Part shown: positions 40,286-50,351 of the stretch, piece by piece | How the letters are laid out: every line of letters starts with the position of its first letter | Numbering within the stretch: position 1 is the first letter of the stretch | From: Salarias fasciatus | Lineage: Eukaryota > Chordata > Actinopteri > Blenniiformes > Blenniidae | DNA length: 64,000 nt | Assembly (NCBI RefSeq): GCF_902148845.1 | Contig: NC_043755.1 | Location: forward strand, 7,698,790-7,762,789 | Direction: 5' to 3' | Program-made: the position numbers and the translations under genes | The notes under the pieces: model-generated | Told to the model about the DNA's origin: nothing | What the model saw: only the letters and a program-made list of their open reading frames with translations | The model's database searches: none

Positions 40286-40749
40286 AACAGCCCCCTGTGT
40301 CTGTTTGCAGACGGCCCTCTGAAGGTGAAAATCTCGGGTCCAGACATGGCACACCTGGGCCCAAGGGTGACTCTGACATGCTCGGCGGACTCCCGGCCTG
40401 AATGCGACTTCTACTGGTTCTTCAACAACCGCTCCACGCCTCTAAAGCACGGGCCGGTCCTCACGTTCCCCGTGTCTGTCGATAGCCTGGGGAAGTACAT
40501 ATGTCAGGCGAGGAACCCTGTGACCAACATCACAATGTACCAAAGCAAACTGTTTGCCGTCGGAGGTGAGTGAGTTCTGCCTCACGGTAGCACAGCATCG
40601 TTTCAAATGTTCTCAGAAGCCATTTGAATTTATTTTTTTCTCTATTATTTCCATTCTCAGGTCAGGACTCTGCCTTCCACTTTGCATCCCGAGGCAGCCT
40701 GATGCTGGCTGTTCTCTTCGCTCTGTCTATCACTGCGCTCTTCAACTGA
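33106..40749 (+). CDS. Gene D: long GPI-type CEACAM-like protein (N plus four A-B pairs)
   Basis: Eleven coding exons join in frame to 859 residues: 33106-33157 (signal), 33252-33545 (N), 36207-36488, 36593-36859, 36991-37263, 37719-37970, 38068-38343, 38430-38681, 38792-39079, 40311-40565 and 40661-40749 (C-terminus). The N domain has no cysteines. The eight following exons each encode one Ig domain. They alternate between type A (with WLRG, WKKDG or WMKD, ending NC/SC) and type B (starting Y-G-P with an asparagine-rich centre). All are phase 1-1, so A-B pairs can be duplicated without frame change. The second and third pairs share MGNKT and NMSGxxxCKA words, pointing to internal tandem duplication. 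There are many N-x-S/T sites. The end (SRGSLMLAVLFALSITALFN) is a hydrophobic tail with no cytoplasmic part, as expected for GPI anchoring in CEACAM5/6-type proteins. A poly(A) signal lies at about 41573. Confidence 0.88.
33898..34804. mobile_element. DNA transposon (MITE-like) in the first long intron of gene D
   Basis: Imperfect inverted termini: CCCATCTGGCATTTTAGCG on the left, and CCCAGCTGGCATTCAACCG on the reverse complement of the right end. The inside is rich in dispersed AACGTTG/CAACGTT words, mostly in the two terminal thirds, making it internally palindromic. No transposase is visible. This is a common type of fish non-autonomous element; the superfamily is not assigned. Confidence 0.65.
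40231..40285 (+). repeat. (TTG)n microsatellite next to a splice acceptor of gene D
   Basis: About 18 TTG units end some 25 bases before the acceptor of the last Ig exon (40311). A second AG at 40290 lies between. Its use would shift the frame, so 40311 is preferred. Confidence 0.9.
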
Positions 40750-40785
40750 GAAGAAGAGGAATCCATTCCGGCTTCCTTTAGAGAA

Positions 40786-41201
40786 CAGGTGTCAAACCTA
40801 TGGCTGGCGGGTCAAGTTCGGCCCACCAGAGAGTCTGTTCTGGCCCACACAAAAAGAGATATGTTTCACTGTCAAGAGCACTAATTCAGTAAGACCAAGA
40901 ACTAAACAGCTGACTACAGCATCACGCTGCAGTGAAAAAAAACATGACCTTTTTTCTAGAAGAATGACATTAGCATCAAATCCAAACTGTGAAGATGAAT
41001 CAGTGAAAATCTACATGCTGAAAACTGCAGAAATCCTGCTGAGAGTGATCAAAAAGTCTCTGTGACTGTGAGTCTGAGGGGAATCACCATGGAAAAAAAA
41101 CAAAGGATTTCAGTTTGCACTTAAGAGAAAAAGTCAAAGTTGATCATAAACCATTGCATTAAATGAGGACATTTTACTTTGCTTTAAATGAGTTTGACAC
41201 T
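40786..41201. mobile_element. hAT-like MITE inside the 3' UTR of gene D
   Basis: The left end CAGGTGTCAAACCTATGGC, followed by a GGCCCACC word, and the right end AATGAGTTTGACACTT are inverted copies of the terminus typical of hAT-type MITEs. A clear 8-bp target duplication was not found by eye. The element starts about 37 bases after the stop codon, so it probably makes up much of the 3' UTR. Confidence 0.65.
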
Positions 41202-41572
41202 TATCTTCTAGAGACAGCAGCCTTACTTTCACACGAATAAGAAAACAGACTGCATTCCTAAAGTCAACTTGACACAAGAGGTAGCAGTCGTCTTATTATA
41301 GCAGCATCTGCTTTGATTTTTATGTTTAACCATTGCCAAGCGAAACTAGTCGTTTTATCAATGTGATCACTGTTTTCACTGTCCTGAGGCCAGTTTGGGG
41401 AAAGAACATGAGTACCCCTGCATAGTTTCTCGAGCATGTGAGCTGATTCCTCTGAAATACCCTTATTCATAATGAAAAGCAGCAGTTTTAGGCGTGATGG
41501 TGATAAAACTGCAAGGTGTGTGTGTGTTTTAACCAGATTCTACCTTTATTTTCTGTATTTGTTTGGTATTCA

Positions 41573-41578
41573 ATAATA
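41573..41578 (+). terminator. Poly(A) signal of gene D
   Basis: AATAAA followed by an A-run about 825 bases after the gene D stop. It lies only about 30 bases from the opposing poly(A) signal of the cxcl17-like gene. Confidence 0.6.
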
Positions 41579-41606
41579 AAAAAAAAATCAAGTGTTTTGT
41601 TTGGGC

Positions 41607-41612
41607 TTTATT
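41607..41612 (-). terminator. Poly(A) signal of the cxcl17-like gene
   Basis: AATAAA on the minus strand, about 170 bases downstream of the stop codon at 41784-41782. Confidence 0.6.
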
Positions 41613-41781
41613 GATGATATAGGCTCATGTGCAGGTTCAGAGAACAACAGGTAATTTTAACCAATGAAATCTTGTCATCTGCACTATATATACAAGCTTG
41701 TGTACAAAGATATATCCGTATTAGTGATCCTCAAATCAACAGACAAGCTTGCAGCATAAAACAAAAACAGCTTGTACAGAC

Positions 41782-42751
41782 TCATATTGGGACACTTGGA
41801 CGAAACTTCACAGGTTTTTGTCCGTCCTTCGACTTGAAAAACTCGCGGCACTTCTTCAGATTCTTGTATTTTTTCAACTGGCATCGTCTCTTCGCTTTGA
41901 ATTGATTCAGACAGAAAGGCAACAGAGGGAGACAAAAAAGAAAATATTCAATTTTTGAATGACTGTGAGTTTACCTTTCAGTTCATGTCATGATATGTAT
42001 TGAATGCATAACCTATCTAGTCACTCATTTAGTGGATGCTAGATTCTCCAGAGGCAAACTCACATTTCCCCCCCCTGCCTCTGCGTCTGGTGGACTGCTG
42101 GCAGCGACAGGGAGTGTACTCCAGCTCGCTTTCCTTTCCTGTGTGACCCAAATCAACAAAAGCAATGATTTGTGGTCTGAGTAAACAAGTACATATGTAT
42201 ATTCCTGAAAACACTCCTTTTACCTCTGCAGTTACACTGTCTTCTGTTTTCTCTTGGGGCGCTGACTGGAGGTGCAGATGTCGGCGGTTCTGCAACACCA
42301 GAGCCTAGAAGAAGAAGACCCTTGCCTTTTATGTAATAAGCTATATTAAACAATACTACAGTTAAAAACCAGAAAATTCATTCAAACACAAGAAAACAAA
42401 ACAGAGCTCACAGATCTCCAAAAGCTTCATGAAGGAGATCTTTTTTGAGGTGCTATTTGAAAAGAAACCAGAGCTCTCCAATGTTCAAATAGAAAAAAGT
42501 AATTGATATATCTAATATAGGCATACTTAAAAAAAAAAATCACAGTCACATACCATCACTGAACGTGCTGACCATCAAGGATTTTTCATCAGGAATACCT
42601 TCCAAAATAAGCAAGAAAATGTGCCAGTTTATCAGCTTACGTTTATGAATTTTATAAATAAAATCTTTGAATATAAGCATATCCAGTAAGTATGCAGTAC
42701 AATACCTTGGCTGTGAACGGCGAGCATCAGCAGTGCTAAGAGCAACAGCAT
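41782..42751 (-). CDS. cxcl17: CXCL17 ortholog: small basic secreted chemokine-like protein
   Basis: Five minus-strand coding exons, all joined in phase 1 with GT-AG introns: 42751-42706 (signal, MLLLLALLMLAVHSQ), 42598-42554, 42304-42224, 42138-42064 and 41894-41782. They give 119 residues, the length I recall for human CXCL17. After a Pro/Ala/Ser-rich segment come QCNCR, TPCRCQQ, a run of Arg/Gly/Lys, then RRCQLKK and KKCREFF. The cysteine order is CxC, CxC, C, C, the same as I remember for human CXCL17. The C-terminus ends SVPI; the human protein ends ALPL, so an X-Pro-X end is kept. Neighbours support this: a CEACAM cluster on one side and pafah1b3 on the other, as around human CXCL17. 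In mammals it is a mucosal chemoattractant, and I recall recent reports of GPR25 as its receptor. Overall sequence identity is low, so orthology rests on structure, tail and synteny. Confidence 0.82.
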
Positions 42752-42857
42752 CTTGACCACTTGACCCCTGGCAGCTTGATCCACAGGGACGAATCCTTCG
42801 TGTACGTATTCCAGCCTCAGTCCCAGTCAGGTAGCAAAGCTCCGGTTGTTGTGGCTC

Positions 42858-42863
42858 TTTATA
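42858..42863 (-). promoter_or_regulatory. TATA box of the cxcl17-like gene
   Basis: CTTTATAAAGAGCC on the minus strand lies about 107 bases upstream of the ATG at 42751. Transcription would start near 42830, giving a 5' UTR of about 80 bases. A TATA box fits a regulated, tissue-restricted secreted protein. Confidence 0.65.
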
Positions 42864-42989
42864 AAGGCAGGTGTTGATGTCTGAAATCAGACCTGTGGCA
42901 CATTCATCAGGTGCCAGATCAATGAGGTGCATCTTGCCTGAACAACCCGTCTTGGGCTGTGAATAACTGCCAGCATGCACGTTTGCCAG

Positions 42990-43660
42990 GAAATCTTCTG
43001 GGGGTTTTGAGCAACGTTGCTTTGAAGGATTCACACGACTGCACTGAAGAGAAAGGAGATCATTTTACCGAAACCTCATCACCAAAAAATGCCTGCACAC
43101 CATCACAATAAACCTGCAGTTTGAGGTCTTCACGCGCGATTTGACACAAGGACGTGCCCGCACTGTCACGCCACCAAAGAAAGGTTCATCTGGTGAAAAC
43201 CACAGCTGTTGCTTAGCGCTCTCTTGACTCTGTTGGTGGTCGTCATTTCTGCTCAGCGTGACTGGACTTTATCAGAGAACAGCACTGAGATTTATACTGG
43301 TCCCTCTTCCAGGGTTAATGCTCCCTGGCTCATGCAGGACGATGCCTGTGCCTGCTGGTGTGGTAACACATTGATGTGAATGGTTTTGAATGGTGCGACG
43401 TGACACTTGATACCTCTCACCTGCTTAAAATGTGCCCAGAGTTGGGTGGCGTTCATCATCTGATCCTGCAGGGCTCTGTTCACCGTGAAGCAGTCATCAG
43501 TGTGGGATGTGGCCAAAGGATGTCCACTAATATACCTTTCTGTGATTCATCCAGTCACTGCTTTAACCTGCTGATGACACTCTGGGCTCAGTGAACACTG
43601 GTACTGCTGATCGTTACGCGTCGTCTTGATCTCATGGTGTCAAAATGTGAGCGGTACATT
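42990..43660 (-). mobile_element. Tc1-type transposase relic
   Basis: In several minus-strand frames, words like those of fish Tc1 transposases follow in order: a SHTDDCFTVNRALQ-like stretch, ALTLEE, then VLFSD and LSRNDDHQQ, then a glycine/valine-rich GGVTV piece. Frame breaks are frequent, so it is an old dead copy. The 74-codon frame at 43516-43292 is part of it. Ends and terminal repeats were not resolved. Confidence 0.5.
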
Positions 43661-44940
43661 AAAGTAGGACTGTTTTAAATGCCAACTCTAATTGGACCAG
43701 GAAAAGCATTGGTCCATTCATGGGCCAAGCAAGAGTTATGAATTTTGCAGTTTACGTCTTGTTAGAAAACAGCAAGTTGTGCAAAAAGTCCTGAAAGACT
43801 TAACAGTTGAACATGTGTCTTCAAAAGTTTGGAGGTCACTTTAACATATTAAATATTTACAGCATTTTAGGTTCATTCTGAACTTTCACTCAAAGCTAAA
43901 TATTTTGAATAAACTTTTGTGAATAGTGCAATTTACATCCACTGGCTTAAGCTGAAGGCCAGAAAGAGCAAATCCCGACTTGTTCACTCTTCTCAAGTTT
44001 CAGGAACACGTCACTCTGTTCATAGTCATGTCTGAGACGCGATTAATCTCAGTAACCCAAAACCAATAAATCTCCTCTGGACATTGGCGTGAACGCTTGC
44101 TGAACCCATTCATTTGTGAGAAACTTAGGGCCGTCCTCACGTTGAGGCTTCAGTAACAATCGTCATCTGGCCATCTGTTTTGATATTTAATGCTTTTCTT
44201 TCATCACTTTCACAGCCATTAGCAAACTGAGCTTGGTAGCATCGTCCTTATTCAGCCGTCGGAGCATGACAGTGGGAAGTTAAACATGGTGTAATGCATC
44301 AAACCGTTGCAAAACAAGATCAGACATGAAGTACAAGCAACTTGATGTAGCAATAACAATTTCTCTAATCGAAAGAAAAGAAAGCCCCCACAAATACATC
44401 TACAATGGTTGAAGGAAAGAAGTACATTACTTGGATAACATGACTTGGTGAAAAGGAAACACATGGTAACAATCAATTCTTTACACATGTAGACAAGCAC
44501 ACTCAAAACTTTGGTTATTCAAATGAGCATGGACAAAATAATACGGACGTCACAGTAAAGCTTTTACCAAATAAAAGGTAATTTGTGGAACTCAGTAAAA
44601 TGGAGAAACCAAAATGACAAACTACAGAAACCTTCCAGGGAATCCTATCAGACACTTTTAACTGTTCCTGATCACTGAATTCTGTCATCGTGGTCACAGT
44701 TTCTTCTTGCAGAGTATTTTTGACATGAACGTAAACAAAAGAGCAAACGTGTGGTCCCGCTATCTGTGACAGTGGTCTCCAACCCCAGCCCGGGAGAAGA
44801 CTTTTCACACAACACATCTGTGCAGCGTTTAGCCCTTAATGATTGATTCTCCAATCAATTCAAGATGTCACTAGGCTCAGTACGGGGCTCCTTGGGAACA
44901 GGGATGCAGACCACTGTGGTAGTGTATTGTACGCGACCTG
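43660..44940. other. Interval between cxcl17 and pafah1b3 without a recognised gene
   Basis: Only short open frames without recognisable domains occur. The last few hundred bases should hold the 3' UTR of pafah1b3. Confidence 0.4.
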
Positions 44941-44945
44941 GAAGC

Positions 44946-47198
44946 TCAGTTCTCGGCAGGTTTATCGAGAAGGGCCGTGATGGTTTTGTGCAGAGGTTCA
45001 CAGACGCTCTGGTAGCCCTGGGGGGTCAGGTGAAGGTAGTCGTACATGTCCTGATGGGAGATGGTGCCATCGGGCTGCACGAAGCCCGAGTCCACATCGA
45101 GGAAGGAGGCATGAGGAAGCGATAATAAGGCAGTTTGGACCAGCTTGTTCACCTTGGCATTACGCTCTCTCAGAGGGTTTGGTGCTTTACCTCTGGGCAG
45201 TAAACTCTGGAAAACAAAGTTTGAAGTGTCTTTAGGGTTTTGTGATGACTGTTGTAAAAAACCACATGTCATGGCAAAACTGTCATCGCTGTCTCACGAC
45301 GTATTATTAGAGACTCAAATGGCAATCTAACAAACCAAATACACATCCTGACCACTAAGTATAGAAAATAACCCACTTATTATTACTTAACTAGGTGACA
45401 GACAAAGTATCCAGTACCATATTATCTACCTCCTCCTGAAAAATAACCAGAGAAGAAACTAAAAGGGGTGACATTTCTGTGGTTTGAGTGTCACACCCCC
45501 ATTTCAACATCCAGGGGAGAACATTAACACTTCCTTTAGGAATGCAAGAGAAGAAACGTACAAGTACAAGCGTGTGGGCATGGGGCACTTTATCCTTGAT
45601 GACTTGGACAATAGCCATGATGCCTTCACAGATCTGTTCTGGAGTGTGACCGTGATTGTTCGTGCCAACCCAGAGAACCACGACCTACAACAACAAGGCA
45701 GAAAAGAATGTCTGGTTTGGGATCACTGTATCTGGAATTTAGATTTCAGCACAATCAGTCATTTGTAGAAATGAACAAGTGTGATCATGTTTCTGTTTTA
45801 GCCATGCTGCTTTTCCAACCTTTGGGCTGATGCTATCCAGTTCGCCATTGATCAGTCTCCACAGCACATGTTGTGTTGCATCACCGCCAATACCAAAATT
45901 GAGGGAATGTAGAGGAGAAAACAACTCCCGCCATATCTGCAAACAAACCACAACAGTAAAAAAGTTCATGTGTTGGAATGTGTAATAGCATGCACAGATG
46001 TTTATAAGAACATGATAAACTCGTAACACTCAGAATAAACACTGATCAGTCATACTATTGCCACTCCCTTCATACAGTCAACTAATGAGATGTCATATGA
46101 AATTAGGGCCAAAGAGAAAACAAGCAGGTTCAGCAGGTCCAGTATAGACTGTGGGAAGAGGCCTCTGTAGAGCGGACTAGTTTTTCCAGCTCATTCCAGC
46201 AGTGCTAAATTAAATTGAGATTTGAAGAATTTGAGGCCAAGTGTGCACCTTGAACTCTTTTCAGTTTCCTCCACCACAGTATGAGCAGGGAGTTCACATC
46301 GTCTGCAATGTTGTTTAGCTAGGGGACTGATACAAGTAGTAAGACCCTGACACTGACAAAAGTATGTAAGATGATATATCGTCATCATATTACACATATA
46401 TACAATTAAAATATGTTTAGCAGCAAATCTAAATCACAGTTACAAAAGCATAACACTGCCTCTGCTAGCTTGTCTCCTTTCCATTCTGCACTGATTACAT
46501 AATACTCCCATCTCTGATCCATGGAATCAATGCATATGAACGACTGTAACATGGATAATGAAAAGATACTTCATATACTGAACCGAGATCCAGTTTAGAT
46601 GTGCAATTGTTAGAGCTGCCCTGAAACGCCCTATGGCAGGGGTTTTTTTCATCAGCTTTAAGATCTGTTCACTAACCTATCTATTTCACCTACTGACAAG
46701 GTACCAAGATAATCAATATTATTTCTCTACAGTCAGTAAATCTGAAATTATGGCTGATCAGTGTATGACTGTGATCTGTGTTTTACCCCAAACTGATGCA
46801 TAAGCTGAATGAGGGAGTCTCCAACAAACAGCACTTCGGGCTCCTTGCCTTTGCTGTAGGACACAAAGCCGTCGTGCTACAAAGACAAAGAGGCAAAATT
46901 GTAAACAATCAAACGTACTCCTGACACAATCAAAGACCCTTAAACATCTGGCATGCGTAAAAAAATCTGAATACAGAGAAAAAAGGTACATATGACAAAG
47001 TGTCGGATACGCGCTTCAAAATGTCAACGTTAGTCAAAATAAATGAATAGATAAACAGCAATGTAAACATCCAGAGAACACTTGAGATAAAGAACAGTGA
47101 ACGTGCTATTTACACACCAGAGACATCCAGCGTTCATCTCCCTGTACGTCCTGACAGGGGACGGGTGTGGCAGCAAGGCTTCGCTGTTCTTCACTCAT
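44946..47198 (-). CDS. pafah1b3: Platelet-activating factor acetylhydrolase IB catalytic subunit (alpha1/gamma)
   Basis: Five coding exons on the minus strand: 47198-47118, 46876-46787, 45936-45820, 45684-45562 and 45206-44946. All introns are phase 0, giving 223 residues (human about 231). The protein starts MSEEQRSL and shows CQDVQGDERWMSL, the GDSL nucleophile block (VLFVGDSLIQLMHQFG), NFGIGGDATQHVLWRL with the oxyanion glycine, VVVLWVGTNNHGH and the catalytic Asp-His region (DGTISHQDMYDYLHLT). It belongs to the SGNH/GDSL hydrolases that remove the sn-2 acetyl group of platelet-activating factor. They act as dimers with PAFAH1B2 and bind LIS1 (PAFAH1B1) in the cytosol. Its position next to prr19 favours the 1b3 paralogue over 1b2. 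A 5' non-coding exon is likely between 47.2 and 47.55 kb. Confidence 0.95.
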
Positions 47199-47549
47199 GA
47201 CTTGGCTCTACCTGTTTAGGAAAGCAGTCACGCAGAGATTTCAATACTTGTAGCAACATAAATGAACACCATTTTTCAACCGCATGTATTTTCACTTCAA
47301 CCGATATTCGTGGTGCACGACAGATTAGCCTCGGTAGCTAGCTTACGTGCACACAAGATAAATAGCTTAAAATAAACAATGATCAGATATTGTACAATTA
47401 GCTAAGAAGCATCGGCGTCAGTTTATGCAAATATAGAATGTGTATAATGGAAAACATCAAGTTCTGAAAAGGACTACATGAAGAGAAAATAAGAAAGTTT
47501 ACCATTAAATCAAAATATCTTCCAATTCGGTTTCAGGAAGTAGATTTTT

Positions 47550-47870
47550 ACTGTGCTTGATGGTACCATTGTCCTCTATGGGGCAACGTCTGACGTAACT
47601 TTACGTTTACAAAGCGGCTTAATATTTTCTGCGGTCACTATTTCAATTTATTTTAACTTAAATAATATATTTCAAAACGTATAATGTATATTTGTAGGCG
47701 ATTAAGCATTTTTTGGCAAAAAATTAATTTTAAAACACGAAACAATGTCCCCTCCACGTATGAGTGAGTGGACTCGCCCAAGCCGGCTGGTGTTCATGGG
47801 AGCAGAGTTGCGCAGATTTAACGCTGCGCCGCGATGCTGTGCAACCAAACAACTGTAGACGATTTTGGTG
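47550..47870. promoter_or_regulatory. Probable bidirectional promoter of pafah1b3 and prr19
   Basis: The pafah1b3 5' end lies upstream of its ATG at 47198 on the minus strand. The prr19 non-coding first exon probably lies near 47830-47860 (donor TTTTG|GTGAGCG). The space between has no TATA box and a few CG dinucleotides around 47560-47620 and 47760-47850. Such head-to-head spacing is typical of shared promoters; transcription starts are inferred. Confidence 0.4.
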
Positions 47871-49024
47871 AGCGAAAAGTTCATAAATAATTTGTTTGTT
47901 TGTTTTCGCTAAATATTTTTAGAGTGTGTGTTCCCTTGAATTCGGTTTAATATGTATGTTCCTGATAAATTGGTGCTGTAACTTCGAACACCTGTCTGCC
48001 TGTTGTCAAATTGCACCTGTTGTGGACGTTACCTGTTTTATAACGACGGAACGAGCGGAGGCGCTGTCCCACAATTATTACTGTAGTTTAGAAAACAGAT
48101 TGTATTGTAAGGAGGATGTACAAACTTTCATACTTTTTCACCTATCTCCTTATAATCTGTGCACACAAGTCCAAAGAGCTTATTCTCAGAATTTACATTG
48201 TGTAACAATAAACAAAGCTAATAGCAAGGTCAAAGTAGGACCATTTTCAGCCTGTTTTGTGGCAATAGAGGAAAGTAGTTAAATAATATAGCCACTGAAC
48301 TGTCTCCTATTTTTTAAATAATATTAGGAACAGTGTTCTGTTTTGACAACTGTAAAAAGCATCATTAATCATATTGTCAACAGTCGCCTAAGCAGTGCGT
48401 GGACATGATTATTTCATTCACTTGTCATTTTAACATAAAAGCCTTCAAGTGGTCCTCAGATAAGGAGCTTTGTAGCCTGCGTTAAAATGAACTTCATGGT
48501 TGAGAAGGCTCTCCCACAAGAGATCTGGGTCTGATTGTCAATATATTCAATATTTATGCTTTACAATATGTTGTAAACTTGTGGTGGTTTTTTTACTATC
48601 CAAAGCATCCTGTGTAAATTCTTAAAAAGTAATTTCAACCTCAACTTCATTCACTTACAAAACTAAAATCAATCACTGAACAATTTAATTTCTTTTTCTA
48701 TGTCAATGTTACCCACAAAGACCATAACACAAACTGCACTGAAAAGTTCATAGAGTTTTATGCTTAATAAAAATACACTTGACAAACATTTTAGATAAGT
48801 TACATTGTGTAGGATAAATGTCTTTATGGTTAAAGTTTGCATAAATGAATAATTTAAAGCTTGGATTTAGACATCTTTAACAAGGTTTTATGAAATGATT
48901 CAAGGGTGTAGTTGTGTACTTAATTTAACTGCAGTGCAAACAGCATCCTTGTACATTTATAGTTACGTTTTTGTGTCCCACAAGTACTTCTAACTTCTAT
49001 TATCTTTCTACAGAATAATACAGC

Positions 49025-50304
49025 ATGAGCCACAAATGTGGCAGGCCATCATCAACAAATGCAAAGGTTTTCAACAAGAAGTCAAAAGGCACATGTAAAA
49101 GCTGTACGTCACTGAACAGATCTACTGACTCCAAAGACTTCATCCGCCATAGTGAGACACATGGACTGCATAAAACGAAGCAGCTGAAGACCCGCAAGGA
49201 AAGAAGTCAGATCAGAGCTGCTTCAAAATTGACCTCGAAGATCAAATCTCATCAGCAGCACTGCCATGGCCACTGCAGTAAAGACACAGCACATTTCCAT
49301 AACTGCTGCCACTGTTCTTCAGTAAGAAATCCGCCGTTTCCAAGCGTTGTTCCAGCTGCACAGGAACGCAGTATCATCACAGACAGCCGTCTGATCGGCC
49401 ACCATGGCCTGTTTAGCCACGAGGTGAAGTCTGTTGACATTGAACGTTTGCTAAGTGAGCAGAAAAAACACAAGCAAGCTGGACAGGATGTGAAAGAAAA
49501 GAAAAATGCAGCCTCACATCTACCTTCAACAGATGTAAAGGCATCATGCTCCTCCGCCGGTTTAGTGACTGCTAATGCTGACGTTCATGTTTCAAAGGAA
49601 GCCGATCCACTTGAAAAGAACAATGATGATGGCCACCAGGAGAAAAAGACAAACTTCCAGTTCAGTGATGAAGATTCAGATGCTACATGTGGGCAGGGAC
49701 CACAGGGACAATGTGACCTTTCTTCTGGAAGTCCTAACATCTTGAAACTCAGCTCCATCAGTCCAGTAACAAGCCCAGCCAAGAAGCCCAACAATGAGAT
49801 GTCTGAAAAGGGCAAAAAGTCCCATTTCACCCCCATCGTTGACAGACACAATGTGAAGAGGACGAGCAAGAAGGAAAAAAAATGCAATATATCTACTCTG
49901 GAGCAAATCCGGAGCAGTCCGGAGGTGTCTGGCCCACGCACACAACCCAATGCGATCAGCCCAAGCCCACTCCAGCTCTCCAGCTTAACCACTGCTGACA
50001 GATTTGAGAGCCAAAACAGACAAAAAGACCTCAAATGTATATCCAAGTCTGTTGGTACAGTGGCGGCACGTTTGTGTGACAGCTTGCAATTCCCATTTCT
50101 AAAAGTGAAAAACTTAGTTTCAGAGAGCAGGGAGGTGCTATTGAAATGCCTGCATGAGAAACATGGACCGTGGTTGCAGGAGAACCTGCTTGAGTTACAA
50201 ACTTGCCCTAAATCTGATAAAGTCCCCGCAAAGGCAGTCCAGGCTGCAGATCATGGCTTTACTGTGATGGAAGATGATGACCCTCTGTCAACTGGTCAGT
50301 ACTG

Positions 50305-50351
<47 letters not shown>

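Noticed and set aside
40290-40310. Alternative acceptor for the last Ig exon of gene D
   Set aside because: Using the AG at 40290 would add 20 bases and break the reading frame.
42546-43034. A 162-codon minus-strand open frame
   Set aside because: It runs through the promoter, signal exon and first intron of the cxcl17-like gene in another frame and has no domain.
44865-45125. Plus-strand open frame at the end of pafah1b3
   Set aside because: It is antisense to the well-supported last exon of pafah1b3.
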